The notes beneath the pieces were generated by a model, which saw only the letters and a list, made by a program, of their open reading frames with translations, searched no databases and was not told the DNA's origin. A stretch of DNA of 64,000 bases. Origin: Aspidapion aeneum (Eukaryota; Arthropoda; Insecta; Coleoptera; Brentidae). Made by a program: the position numbers and the translations under genes. Position 1 is the stretch's first letter. The number at the start of each line of letters is the position of its first letter. The stretch is from NCBI GenBank assembly GCA_963576565.1, contig OY755038.1, positions 178,487,138 to 178,551,137 on the forward strand. The letters are read 5' to 3'. Shown here one piece after another: positions 9,701 to 19,814 of this stretch.

Positions 9701-12064
9701 TGGCATCCAAAAAACGACATTTTTTCTTATCAATGCCGAATGAAGGACAAACCCCCAACCAAACGTTCTATTTTATCTATCATAGGGACAATCTTCGATC
9801 CCTTAGGTTTTCTTTGTCCCTTGTTGCTACAAGCAAAATTTATTTTGCAACAGTTGTGGATATCGAAAATAGGCTGGGACGAAGAACCAGATTCTTCTAT
9901 CATCGACTCTTGGAACAAACTTCGTTCTGAATTCCCGCTTCTTTCCAATTTTCAATTACCCCGACAAATCAAACTGTCAAAAACCAATACCTGTCAAATC
10001 ATCGGCTTCTGTGACGCTTCAATTCGAGGCTACGCAGGCGTCGTATATTTTCGTGTAGAAGAGGAAAACAATATATCTGTTTCTCTCATATCTGCAAAAT
10101 CTAGGGTCGCGCCTATAAAGTCACAAACTTTGGCTAGGCTAGAACTCCTAGGCGCATTTCTTTTAAGCGAATTAATTGACTTCGTTTTATCTAGCTATGA
10201 AGGAAAAATGACTTTTACAAATATCGTTACTTTCTGCGATTCGCAAGTCGTATTGCACTGGCTTTCATCCCCTCCTAATCGCTGGCAAACCTTTGTTGGA
10301 AATCGAGTCAGTAGAATCCAAGAAATCATTCCCTCAAACTCGTGGCGCTACATTCCTTCTGCTTTGAATGCAGCCGATATTGCGTCACGAGGGGCCACCC
10401 CTTCACAGCTCATGTCACATGACATGTGGTGGAACGCACCGTCGTTTTTGTGGTCTCCCGAAAACGAATGGCCCGATTTTCATAAACCAAAAATGCCGAT
10501 TGATTTCGGAGATATTAATCTGGAGGAAAAGCCAAAAGTCTGTTGCAATGCGATAATTGATGTCAACTTCTTAGATCAGCTTCTTATCAAATATTCCTCT
10601 ATATCAAAAATTCAACGTATCATTTGTTATGTCCTTCGAATAGTTAACCTTTTTCAAAACCATTCCTATCAAAAACCCACTAAGCCGCCGGACCAAAAAG
10701 TTATTTTTGAGAATATTGTTTTTCCTACCACCGGTGAGATGCAAAGTGCGTTACACCTTCTTATCAAACGCGTGCAAGGTTCTTGTTTTTCTGAGCTTTT
10801 TTCCGCGTTATCTAAGGATAAACCAATACCGAAACCTTTGCGAAAACTTTCACCTTTTCTTGATGATAATAATATCATTAGAGTCGGTGGCAGATTACAA
10901 AAATCTGACCTTTTGTCTTATTCTGCAAAACACCCCGTCTTACTTTCGAGTGACCATCGTTTAACTACTCTTCTTATCGAGTCCGCTCATCGACAATTTC
11001 TTCATCCTGGGTTTAAAACATTACATAATCTGCTTTTACAGCAATTTTGGATATTATCTGCCAGACGGGCAATTCAAAGAACCATATCCAAGTGCTTGCA
11101 ATGTTTTAGAATCAACCCTAAACCCTATAGACCGCCCATAATGAGTTCACTTCCCGCTCATCGAATCAATCAACTAAAACCTTTTTCGAGTGTAGCTATC
11201 GACTTTTGTGGACCTTTCTTTGTGATTCCTCATCGTTACCGTGGTTGTAAAGCTTTCAAATCGTATGTCTGTGTGTTTGTCTGTACGGCCACACATTGCG
11301 TGCATTTGGAATTAACCATGGAACTGTCCACCGAAGGGTTCGTAGGTGCATTCCATCGATTCATTTCCAGACGCGGAAGCGTGACGCAATGCTGGTCAGA
11401 TCAAGGCAGTAATTTTATAGGGTTTCGTAACCAATTACTGGATTACGCAAGAAGTGCTGCCACCAGACTTTCTATTCGTTGGCATCTGGGACCTCCTCTC
11501 AGTCCACATTTCAATGGCCTGGCAGAAGCTGGCGTTAAAAGTTTTAAAACTCACTTTGTACGAGTTGTCGGCGACCAGAAGTTGTCTATCATGGAGATGT
11601 CCACCCTTACCTGTCGCATAGAAGCCGTACTGAATAGTCGCCCTTTATCTCCTGCCTCTTCAGACCCACACGATCTTCAACGTCTTACCCCTGGGCATTT
11701 TTTGACACTTGAACCCCTTAATTCAGAAATTCCGGAGTCACATTTGTCCGAGGTTCCTCTAAATCGGCTCTCGAGATGGCAACTAATCCAAAAACTACAT
11801 AATGATTTTTGGAAACGGTATTCTATAGAGTATTTGCATACGCTACAACAGCGACACAAGTGGACTGATTTGTCCCCAAATATCAAATTAAATGATTTGG
11901 TTATCATAACAAGTGATCACATTCAATCGCCTTTGAAATGGCCGGTCGGTCGGGTCATCGAACTGCATCCCGGCGGGGACGGTCAGGTGCGTGTTGCGAC
12001 GGTACAAACGGTTACCGGTGTTTATAAGCGGCCAGTTGTAAAACTGTGCCTCTTGCCAAATTAA
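6794..12064 (+). CDS. BEL/Pao Gag-Pol polyprotein
   Basis: 1756 residues from ATG 6794 (MSVKKAVQKR, which aligns with the start of the second BEL Gag); an in-frame ATG lies 42 bp upstream at 6752. In order: coiled-coil-like Gag and DUF1759-type capsid (to ~residue 290), a 16-residue repeated linker (~305-340), three Cys/His knuckles (CFRCNQGHVLSKC ~360; CLACFHPLHNVDRC; CRTCNSKRHH ~412), DUF1758-type aspartic protease with LLDSGSQTGF (~482), RT with YIDDIL (~897), RNase H with GFCDASIRG (~1070), integrase zinc finger (~1400-1440), D,D,E in AIDFCGPF, WSDQGSNF and GLAEAGVKS (~1468, 1534, 1576), and a C-terminal DUF5641-like end (WPVGRVIELHPG). All catalytic motifs look intact. Confidence 0.96.
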   Translation: MSVKKAVQKRKGFLSALTECYVLSKTAEKDERARNEFQVRYSDLDETFDKCMLAHNDVIILIDDTDDEKFKTQDAILSEARKYFYACKGVYSKIFPVEAPSFSGSYVRQNESETPKFKELGIPIFRGDKKLWPSFFDLFNNIIDQNQSLSNVRKLQYLFSYLEDEPLKLISGISLSDQNYKIAYDKLVNRYQNKRDLANDALSSIMNSTLKNESAKELRNLIDTFSESLEILKSLSFDVDSWDFIIFFILLEKLDIPTRSNFEMSHANTNTEIPTFQSLFQFLEKRCKVLESLPQSTAPKKVPIYQKSNSMQSQSGQKPTYQNSNSMRNQFGQKPTYKSSNSPFIGLAGTSTNSSTGIKCFRCNQGHVLSKCQTFLDLSPIDRLSFVKQKKLCLACFHPLHNVDRCKSKYSCRTCNSKRHHTLTHILETNQESGSQDTSPVIHTPPVNNLHVSLNASGPSGTFLLCTAIIDVMDGCGNFQPVRALLDSGSQTGFISEKCIQRLNLPRRSYTTEIFGLNQMSSFTSKGLVQCHIKPQGQVTPLLNFEAIVVPQLCSNMPTFSLNDNHWKHLQNLKLADPSYFKSRPVDLVIGCELFAQIFKEGRVLGQVGQPSALETIFGWVVMGKVDEVGSLTERTSCFLTSHSPPLEVILPRFWEIEHLPKKQILSKEEKQAESIFTASVVRQPSGRFMVDLPFKDKINPDLGNTYPQAYRRFLLLENRLIKNPDLYTAYSSFMQDYIDSNHMSLVLSSQPKVDVSCFLAHHCVLKPESLSTKLRVVWDCSAVTPKNISLNDTLLSGPKLQKDIASLLLTFRLNPIAYIADIKQMFRQVLINPYHRPYQRILWRFSPQDPLSVWELSTVTFGMTCSPFLAMRTLNELAERQKERFLMASTVLKTSIYIDDILGTSPSLSEALSLQTELNDLLKSGGFELKKWASNCPELLATLPESDRQMHLSFDKEEPHFIKVLGLQWHPKNDIFSYQCRMKDKPPTKRSILSIIGTIFDPLGFLCPLLLQAKFILQQLWISKIGWDEEPDSSIIDSWNKLRSEFPLLSNFQLPRQIKLSKTNTCQIIGFCDASIRGYAGVVYFRVEEENNISVSLISAKSRVAPIKSQTLARLELLGAFLLSELIDFVLSSYEGKMTFTNIVTFCDSQVVLHWLSSPPNRWQTFVGNRVSRIQEIIPSNSWRYIPSALNAADIASRGATPSQLMSHDMWWNAPSFLWSPENEWPDFHKPKMPIDFGDINLEEKPKVCCNAIIDVNFLDQLLIKYSSISKIQRIICYVLRIVNLFQNHSYQKPTKPPDQKVIFENIVFPTTGEMQSALHLLIKRVQGSCFSELFSALSKDKPIPKPLRKLSPFLDDNNIIRVGGRLQKSDLLSYSAKHPVLLSSDHRLTTLLIESAHRQFLHPGFKTLHNLLLQQFWILSARRAIQRTISKCLQCFRINPKPYRPPIMSSLPAHRINQLKPFSSVAIDFCGPFFVIPHRYRGCKAFKSYVCVFVCTATHCVHLELTMELSTEGFVGAFHRFISRRGSVTQCWSDQGSNFIGFRNQLLDYARSAATRLSIRWHLGPPLSPHFNGLAEAGVKSFKTHFVRVVGDQKLSIMEMSTLTCRIEAVLNSRPLSPASSDPHDLQRLTPGHFLTLEPLNSEIPESHLSEVPLNRLSRWQLIQKLHNDFWKRYSIEYLHTLQQRHKWTDLSPNIKLNDLVIITSDHIQSPLKWPVGRVIELHPGGDGQVRVATVQTVTGVYKRPVVKLCLLPN
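7706..7801 (+). repeat. 48-bp in-frame tandem repeat in BEL-1 gag
   Basis: Two 48-bp units (7706-7753 and 7754-7801), each encoding a 16-residue module of the form YQ-x-SNSM-x2-Q-x-GQKPT, followed by a partial third. They sit in the flexible linker between the capsid-like region and the zinc knuckles. They preserve the frame and probably arose by slippage or unequal exchange. Confidence 0.9.
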
Positions 12065-12279
12065 AAGTAATTTTAATTTTCTACCTTTTACCGGGTATTA
12101 CAATAGGTTTTTTATTTTTAATTTTTTTTGAATTTTTTGCTTGTTTGTTTTGCCTTTTTTCGGGATTTCGTTATATCTAAATAAACTTACGATACTTATC
12201 TGTTTTCATTCATTTATATTTATCGGTCGATTCTTTTTCTTATATCTATATCTGTCCGGTTGAGATTCTAAATTTGTGT

Positions 12280-12296
12280 GTTTTGGAGGGCAGTTA
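12280..12296 (+). promoter_or_regulatory. BEL-1 polypurine tract region
   Basis: GGAGGGCAGTTA immediately precedes the 3' LTR. A short purine-rich run at this place normally primes plus-strand synthesis. The second BEL element has a comparable GGGCGGCCGGGAAAA at the same position. Confidence 0.6.
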
Positions 12297-12766
12297 TGTT
12301 AGCTCCCGCTAAATTTCGCGGTTGTTTATATATATTTTTAAAAACACACAACTGTATGAAGGACAAAGCGCATTCCGCGTATTTGGACATGCGCACCAAC
12401 AACCGGTGAGATCCTTGTCAATCGCCTAGAGAAAAAGGCGTGTTAATTTCGTTCTCCAACTATTTCAAATATCTACACCTGAAAGTGCTCGATTTTTGTG
12501 TACTGAAGCATAGAACTAGAAACTTCAACCCTTCAGCTACGTGGTGACATCATTAGATCCATCAGGGGCCCCTTGGAAGTGGAGAATTTGGCTGCAAAAG
12601 TGGTGAGTGCATTTGTCTGATTACCGTTGTGTGCCACCAATATTTTTCCTATGGACGTTTTGATTATTTCGTAAATTCATATCAATATTTATGTTTGTTC
12701 GCGCTATCATCAATTAAAATTTATACAGTCCATTGCCTTTAACGTTTTTCTAACCGTGGACTAACA
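12297..12766 (+). repeat. BEL-1 3' LTR
   Basis: 470-bp copy of the 5' LTR with two substitutions, about 99.6% identical. It is followed by TCTAAC (12767-12772), the target duplication, and then by the interrupted gypsy gag. Confidence 0.95.
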
Positions 12767-12772
12767 TCTAAC

Positions 12773-13275
12773 AACCCCTTTTCAAAGTAGTATTTAAAAT
12801 CATTAATGTCAAAATTAGGGTAAATTTCCCTGTAAAGAGACTGTAATTCATAAAAATAGACAATCACAGACTCGTCATGTGACTGGTTAAAATGTGCAAG
12901 TCTTTTGCGCAAACATTTTCGGTAAGCTTTTATGTCAAAAAATTCCGTTAAAAAATCTTCTTTTACTTGATCCCAACTTTTACTAAGGTTTTGTATATTT
13001 TTTGCGTAAATTTCAAACCATTTAAGTGAGGCACAGTGTAAGGCAGTTTGTAACAATTGGTCCATCTAGTTTGGTGAGCCACTTGTTCGTAATGCTCTAA
13101 AAACCCTTGGGCACTTATACTTTGAAAGGGGTAAAAAGTACAAGGTGATTTATAGGGAGGTAAAATGGCACATTTGTCACTCGCAAGTGACGTCCTAATT
13201 GTTGCCTGCATATCTTTTTTTATATCGTAGTTAATTTTTTGACACTCAGTATACCAATCAGCTGTTTTAAAATTA
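12773..13275 (-). pseudogene. Gypsy Gag fragment
   Basis: Retrotrans_gag-like capsid sequence in two frames. The first frame holds FQSISAQGFLEHYEQVA; after a shift near 13060-13075 the second holds SLKWFEIYAKNI, SWDQVKEDFLTEFF and YFYELQSLYREIYP, the Trp/Phe-rich helical pattern of gypsy capsids. It is cut at 12772 by the BEL element and resumes at 5933 and below. A stop lies upstream near 13275, so the true N-terminus is not visible. No CCHC knuckle is seen on either side of the break. Confidence 0.75.
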
Positions 13276-14127
13276 ATTTAAATTTAACGAAACTAGAATA
13301 AATTCCTGTAATAAAATATGTATGGTAATTTACCTTTCGCAACTACACAGACAACTTTTGGCTGAATCGGCAAAAAAATTAACTCTAATAACCTAGCAAA
13401 TGCCTAACAAACTTCACTTATTTAATTTAATATGAACTCTATAAACAAACAATACTTCTGAGACTATAGCGACAAATTAAAAATGTATGTGAAAAATCAT
13501 TTAAAACTTGTAAATTTTGACGAATTTACTAAAAGCAATCGATACAAAACGGCGACTTCCACCACTTTTGTCGTGATTTATTTTATCCGCAGGCTTAAAA
13601 CCTAATTTTTGCCTCTAAAAGGATTCAAAAATAGATTTTATCCCCGATAAAACAAATCAACAACTATTTACGTTTAAGGGGGTAAACTCAGATGGAAGGT
13701 AAGCCAACAAGAGGTCGGACCAGTCTTCTTTATTGATTACTCTCGCAAGCGATTGTTATGACAGGGAAACTACAATCAATTCTACTTGCGTAAGTAACCC
13801 CGAAAACTGGTTTCCCTCCTTAATCAGTTTTCTTGTATCTTAAAAGTTTTTATTTCAAACAAGCAATAAATGTTGTACATGTTGGCCTGAAAAATAATTA
13901 AAGCCACCCTAACCTTGTCTGTGTAGCCTGAACTAATTTTATTAAATACTACTTACATTATTCAACTTGGAGGGAGCACTTTCGGCTCCCATCACATGTA
14001 ACTTTCACCAAAACCAAAAAAAAACTCCCCGGTCGAGGCTCCCATTTGCCCTGTCCTCGATTTTAATTTTATTATTTAAACAATTAATGTTTTTACAAGC
14101 TTGCAAATTATTATTAAATTGATCATA
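13276..14127. other. Non-coding stretch, probable gypsy 5' UTR/LTR
   Basis: No ORF is convincing. It lies upstream of gypsy gag on the minus strand, so it should contain that element's leader and 5' LTR, but I could not define boundaries or a primer site. A short C/T-rich inverted motif occurs twice near 13970-14035 (GAGGGAGC..GGCTCCC and CCGGTCGAGGCTCCC). Confidence 0.4.
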
Positions 14128-14882
14128 CAGGGTGCTTCATAACAATATATCCATATACGGTTGTCTTCGTTCGGGATACCTTTGAATATATAAGTTTCCA
14201 GCGCCCTGTCAATTATCATTATTTTCCCAGTAACATTTTAACATGTCATACTTTTCATCGTTTTGATACATATTTCAAATTAAAATTAAAAACGCTTTTG
14301 TGCAAAATAATTTCATATCAAAGCGTAATGTCTAATTGTTTAAACAATTAAAAACAATGACAAGACGCCAAAACGCAAGGCCAACTTGATTTGCATAGTA
14401 TCAGACAACAAAATTATAGGAGTAGTTAACGTTAACAGTAGGATTTGACCGCAAGGCTTTCATGTCAATGGCGCATGACGTCATTCAACGCATCTAGACA
14501 AAAATAAAAAACTTTAATTATCTCCGAAACCGCTCAATAAATGACATATGATACATCATTTTGATAAGAATTCAATGACGAATTCGAAAATAAATTAAAA
14601 TATACGCCATTCCATAAGAAAAAATAAAACTTTATGTCATATCTCAAAAAATAAAAGTGACAGTTAAATTTTAATTTAGCGGGTGAATTCCTCGTGACAA
14701 AGTCTATAAAATTGCAATTTACTCTAAATCAAAATTTCCACTAATAACGAAGTTATAGACGAGACGATATTTCAAAATGCGGTTTTCACTATAAGTCTTC
14801 TCTTGAAATTTGAGCCTCGCAATGCGTGGTTCCCCTGGAAGTACCTTAAATCCCCTAAAAGTGCCCAATTTGGGACACCCTG
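14128..14882. mobile_element. TA-flanked MITE-like repeat, CAGGGTG ends
   Basis: Begins CAGGGTGCTTC and ends TTTGGGACACCCTG, each flanked by TA. The right ~110 bp resembles the right arm of the element at 34201-34978 (TGAAATTTGAG..CTCGCAA and the terminal block). The left arm is different or decayed. Probably a non-autonomous Tc1/mariner-type element. Confidence 0.6.
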
Positions 14883-15017
14883 TACCTGGGGTATAGGCCA
14901 ATTTAGTGGTTTTTTGAGTGTAACTCGAGAACCGCTTAATCTACAGCAAATATTAGACCCACTATGAATACATCTTAACAATCTGCATATTTTTTATATT
15001 TTATGTTTTTTTTGTCT

Positions 15018-17080
15018 TAAATCAATCATTGATTATGCTATAGGTGAACAACACTCGCAATTAAAGTGGTATGATGTGCGAGCACTTCGTGGTGTTACCT
15101 GTGGATCTGACCACCATCTGGTAAAAGCAAAAATATTATTCCCTTTAAGAAAAACAAATAAGGACGAAAGTATTAGAGAAAATGAAAACCTAGAAAGCAT
15201 CGAAGACAATCAAAAATACAACTTTAGAAGTCTAGAAATCGAAAGTACTCAAATATTGTATCAGAACCGATTACAAAATACAGGAAATGGTCAAAGAAAA
15301 AAAACGTACATACTTGAAATGGCTCAGTACTAAGGAGCAAAGAGACCTAGAAATCTACAGGGAAACCAGAAGACTGCTAAGAAATTTGATACGCACAGAA
15401 AAAATGAAATGTTCGAGCGCAAGTGCCACGACATAAATACACACGTAGGAGGTAGGTAGAGTTCTGAAGTATGGAAATTCATTTCTACAGTAAAAAACCC
15501 AATAAAGGACTGCTGCAGGAGACGAGACCCGAATATCTGGCAGCCTCTCCGAGAAGAGACATAGAAGTACATGGAGAGGAAGTAATCATCGAAAAAGAAA
15601 TGATAAAGAATAATATTAAAAAGCTTAAATCCGGAAAAGTTAGCGGACCTGTGGGAATATATGCTGAAATGCTCAAATATGGATCAGAGAAACTACTCGA
15701 AAATCTCACATATATTATTAACCAATGCATAAACTGACATCCAGTACCTAATGATTGGAAAATTGGATTCATATTCTCAATACATAAAAAAGGAAACAAG
15801 CTGGATTGCAACAATTACAGAGGAATTTCAGTAACCAGTACTCTAAGTAGATTGTACGGTAGGATTGTTAGAGATCTAATAGAGAATGATTTTCATGAAC
15901 AAGAAGAAGAAGAGCAAAGTGGGTTTCGCGCAGGCAGATCTTGTAGTGATATTGTTTTTTGTCTTAAGCAAGTAATTGAGAAAAGGAGCGCCAGAAATAT
16001 AGAGACTCATGTTACCTTTGTGGACCTACAAAAAGCATATGATACCGTTCCAGTAGAAAAATTATGGACAGTGTTAGAGCAAACTAATATCAATCAAACA
16101 TACATAAAAGCGATAAAAGAACTATACAAAGTGTCAAAATCTATAATTAAAATTGGAAATAGACTTTCAAGAGTAACAAAAGGCTTAAGACAGGGATGTT
16201 GTATCTCCCCAACTCTTTTTAAAATATATATCGCAGTAGCTCTAAAAAACTGGAAACGTAAAGTGCACGGCATGGGAATACAACTTAACGACCGATTTAC
16301 CATATACACAACACAGTTTGCTGACGACCAAGTAATTGTGGCTAATGATAAAGAAGACATGGAGTATATGATGAGAAAGTTGACAGAAGAATACCAAAAG
16401 TAGGGATTATCAGTGAGCGTGGACAAGACACAGTACTTATGTATTGGAAATGAATCCAGTGAGTTAGTACTAGAAAATGGTCAAACAATATTTCCATGCA
16501 ATGAGTATGTATACTTGGGTGTCACATTTGATAAAACAGGTACAGACTGTAAAGAATTGGAAAAAAGAATAGTAAAAGCAAAAAAAGTTATTGGATGTCT
16601 TAACAGTATTTTATGCAGCAGAGAGATAAAAAAGAATGTAAAATTTAACATATATGAAACAATGGTCAAAAGCACGCTGTTGTATGGAATAGAGACTTGT
16701 CGCGTAACAGAAAAACACAAAACAAAAATGGAAAGTGTCGAAATGGATGCAATAAGAAGATCAATGAGAATATCTAGAATAGATCACATAAGAAATGAGA
16801 TCATAAAAGAAAGAATGGGAATCGAAGGAAGCATAACGGATGACATCACTAGAAGGCAACTGATATGGTACGACCATGTACAACGGATGAACGACGAAAG
16901 ATTGCCAAAGCAGGTCCTAGAATGGCAACCAATAGGGCGTCCTAGAATGGCAACAGTCAATCCAAAGATCAATGAGTCAAAAAAATCTGACAGAGGATGA
17001 TTGTCAGGATCGAAGGAGGTGGAGAATAGGCGTCGGAAACGTAGAAAAATGTTCTGAACCGACATAGTAGTAGTAGTAGT
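15018..17080 (+). pseudogene. 5'-truncated RTE-like LINE, copy A
   Basis: Starts inside the APE-type endonuclease: LKWYDVRALRGVTCGSDHHL has the C-terminal SDHH motif. The RT follows, with NNYRGISV, EEEQSGFRAGRS, VTFVDLQKAYDTV (catalytic Asp), GLRQGCCISP and TQFADDQVIVA (FADD box). The C-terminal region (STLLYGIETCRV, RQLIWYDHVQRM, RLPKQVLEW) is typical of insect RTE-type LINEs. The 3' end is a (TAG)n tail at 17065-17080. Stops at about 15735 and 16401 and frameshifts near 15450-15750 make it dead. A short deletion removes the KRGRPK segment that copies C and D keep. Confidence 0.88.
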
Positions 17081-17553
17081 TTTTTTTGTAAAACCAGTAG
17101 TTTTCTTGAAAAAATCAAAAAACCTAAAAATAAAATAGCGTATTTGAGGAACTTACAGAATTTATAGTATAGAGACACATAAAAAACAAAGTATTGATAG
17201 TGATTTGGAGAGGCCATTATAGTAGAAGCTAATCACAATTTGTTTGAGTAAAATCGATGTCATAATAAAAAAGTTTCGTACATTTGATTCAAACTCCTTT
17301 TCGCCATCTTTAAACAAAGATGGCGGGTTGTTTATGCAGGATTTTCGCAGGTATCTCCATTTTTTTTGGGACATGGTCTTATGACGAATCGATTAAAATA
17401 TATGAGTATCGGTTTGCAATTCAAGCCCAAAATCCTACTGGGCTCTTAGACTAAATTGATCCCATTAGCTGTGTCAACTTAGATAGGATGACAATTTGTT
17501 GTATCGTTTAAGCATTATGCCAATAATAATCACAAAATACCATTCTGGACTTA
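17081..17553. other. Non-coding flank of LINE copy A
   Basis: AT-rich, with no ORF I support. It holds a small hairpin around CCATCTTTAAACAAAGATGG. The same sequence is present at 19068-19540 through the tandem duplication. Confidence 0.5.
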
Positions 17554-17825
17554 CGGGGTGGGCCAAAAAAAAACAGTCAATTTTTTTTTCATGATCACTT
17601 TTGAAATGTACAATCGATTTGAGTTTTGACTATATATATTTTTAGCGACTATATATATTTATATAGATAATGGACGAAATTAAAACGTATCCTTCAAATA
17701 TGCTCGTTTATTCTTGTGTTGCGAATATGTTTTAATGATTTTTTTAAATCAGTAAAAAACCTGCATTCTTGCCACGCACAGCAAGATACGAACCAGCAAA
17801 ATCGGTTTGGTGGTTCTACAAAAAA
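17554..17825 (+). mobile_element. Truncated fold-back element (left end only)
   Basis: First 272 bp of the element that is complete at 19541-21362, cut inside a poly-A run where duplication unit 2 begins. It is preceded by TA, like the full copy. Confidence 0.85.
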
Positions 17826-19068
17826 ACTCTAAGTAGATTGTACGGTAGGATTGTTAGAGATCTAATAGAGAATGATTTTCATGAACAAGAAGAAGAAGAG
17901 CAAAGTGGGTTTCGCGCAGGCAGATCTTGTAGTGATATTGTTTTTTGTCTTAAGCAAGTAATTGAGAAAAGGAGCGCCAGAAATATAGAGACTCATGTTA
18001 CCTTTGTGGACCTACAAAAAGCATATGATACCGTTCCAGTAGAAAAATTATGGACAGTGTTAGAGCAAACTAATATCAATCAAACATACATAAAAGCGAT
18101 AAAAGAACTATACAAAGTGTCAAAATCTATAATTAAAATTGGAAATAGACTTTCAAGAGTAACAAAAGGCTTAAGACAGGGATGTTGTATCTCCCCAACT
18201 CTTTTTAAAATATATATCGCAGTAGCTCTAAAAAACTGGAAACGTAAAGTGCACGGCATGGGAATACAACTTAACGACCGATTTACCATATACACAACAC
18301 AGTTTGCTGACGACCAAGTAATTGTGGCTAATGATAAAGAAGACATGGAGTATATGATGAGAAAGTTGACAGAAGAATACCAAAAGTAGGGATTATCAGT
18401 GAGCGTGGACAAGACACAGTACTTATGTATTGGAAATGAATCCAGTGAGTTAGTACTAGAAAATGGTCAAACAATATTTCCATGCAATGAGTATGTATAC
18501 TTGGGTGTCACATTTGATAAAACAGGTACAGACTGTAAAGAATTGGAAAAAAGAATAGTAAAAGCAAAAAAAGTTATTGGATGTCTTAACAGTATTTTAT
18601 GCAGCAGAGAGATAAAAAAGAATGTAAAATTTAACATATATGAAACAATGGTCAAAAGCACGCTGTTGTATGGAATAGAGACTTGTCGCGTAACAGAAAA
18701 ACACAAAACAAAAATGGAAAGTGTCGAAATGGATGCAATAAGAAGATCAATGAGAATATCTAGAATAGATCACATAAGAAATGAGATCATAAAAGAAAGA
18801 ATGGGAATCGAAGGAAGCATAACGGATGACATCACTAGAAGGCAACTGATATGGTACGACCATGTACAACGGATGAACGACGAAAGATTGCCAAAGCAGG
18901 TCCTAGAATGGCAACCAATAGGGCGTCCTAGAATGGCAACAGTCAATCCAAAGATCAATGAGTCAAAAAAATCTGACAGAGGATGATTGTCAGGATCGAA
19001 GGAGGTGGAGAATAGGCGTCGGACAACGTAGAAAAATGTTCTGAACCGACATAGTAGTAGTAGTAGTT
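17826..19068 (+). pseudogene. RTE-like LINE fragment, copy B
   Basis: Duplicate of the RT C-terminal half and 3' tail of copy A. It keeps the same TAG stop (18387-18389), FADD box and KRGRPK deletion, so it arose by segmental duplication, not by a separate insertion. The (TAG)n tail ends near 19068. Confidence 0.92.
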
Positions 19069-19814
19069 TTTTTTGTAAAACCAGTAGTTTTCTTGAAAAA
19101 ATCAAAAAACCTAAAAATAAAATAGCGTATTTGAGGAACTTACAGAATTTATAGTATAGAGACACATAAAAAACAAAGTATTGATAGTGATTTGGAGAGG
19201 CCATTATAGTAGAAGCTAATCACAATTTGTTTGAGTAAAATCGATGTCATAATAAAAAAGTTTCGTACATTTGATTCAAACTCCTTTTCGCCATCTTTAA
19301 ACAAAGATGGCGGGTTGTTTATGCAGGATTTTCGCAGGTATCTCCATTTTTTTTGGGACATGGTCTTATGACGAATCGATTAAAATATATGAGTATCGGT
19401 TTGCAATTCAAGCCCAAAATCCTACTGGGCTCATAGACTAAATTGATCCCATTAGCTGTGTCAACTTAGATAGGATGACAATTTGTTGTATCGTTTAAGC
19501 ATTATGCCAATAATAATCACAAAATACCATTCTGGACTTACGGGGTGGGCCAAAAAAAAAACAGTCAATTTTTTTTTCATGATCACTTTTGAAATGTACA
19601 ATCGATTTGAGTTTTGACTATATATATTTTTAGCGACTATATATATTTATATAGATAATGGACGAAATTAAAACGTATCCTTCAAATATGCTCGTTTATT
19701 CTTGTGTTGCGAATATGTTTTAATGATTTTTTTAAATCAGTAAAAAACCTGCATTCTTGCCACGCACAGCAAGATACGAACCAGCAAAATCGGTTTGGTG
19801 GTTCTACAAAAAAA
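17826..19814 (+). repeat. Tandem duplication, unit 2
   Basis: Second copy of 15840-17825. The junction is AAAAAAA followed by CTCTAAGTAG, joining the poly-A of the fold-back element to the middle of the LINE RT. It looks like a short-homology, A-rich junction with no added element. Confidence 0.93.

Larger units (their letters stand above)
5934..12766 (+). mobile_element. Complete BEL/Pao LTR retrotransposon (BEL-1)
   Basis: 6833-bp element with identical-length LTRs (5934-6403 and 12297-12766), one uninterrupted Gag-Pol ORF, a purine-rich tract before the 3' LTR and a target duplication. It lies antisense inside the gypsy element. The RT, RNase H, integrase order plus the BEL-type Gag and C-terminal domains place it in BEL/Pao. 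The single intact 1756-codon ORF and near-identical LTRs suggest recent, possibly functional, insertion. Confidence 0.95.
786..13275 (-). mobile_element. Decayed Ty3/gypsy element with macro and OTU domains
   Basis: Reading the minus strand from high to low coordinate the order is Gag, aspartic protease, basic linker, macrodomain, OTU domain, RT, RNase H and integrase. PR-RT-RNase H-IN is the Ty3/gypsy order. The element is split by a plus-strand BEL/Pao insertion (5934-12766). Several frameshifts and in-frame stops separate the domains, so this copy is dead. The LTRs, primer site and exact ends could not be located. The macro and OTU domains are not part of the standard gypsy gene set. Confidence 0.85.
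15840..17825 (+). repeat. Tandem duplication, unit 1
   Basis: About 1986 bp repeated immediately at 17826-19814. It includes the RT-to-tail part of LINE copy A, 470 bp of flank and the first 270 bp of a fold-back element. Only a few differences are visible: one inserted base near 17032/19020, T versus A in GGGCTC(T/A)TAGAC, and poly-A length. Confidence 0.93.

Noticed and set aside
9168..11907. Other-frame ORFs within the BEL-1 polyprotein
   Set aside because: Shadows of the long frame, without motifs.
1..14000. LTR pair for the gypsy element
   Set aside because: By-eye comparison of 1-785 with 13276-13990 found no matching blocks long enough; a pairwise alignment would be decisive.
16094..19361. 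Minus-strand ORFs opposite LINE copies A and B
   Set aside because: Antisense of RT coding sequence; the same shadows reappear at every LINE copy.
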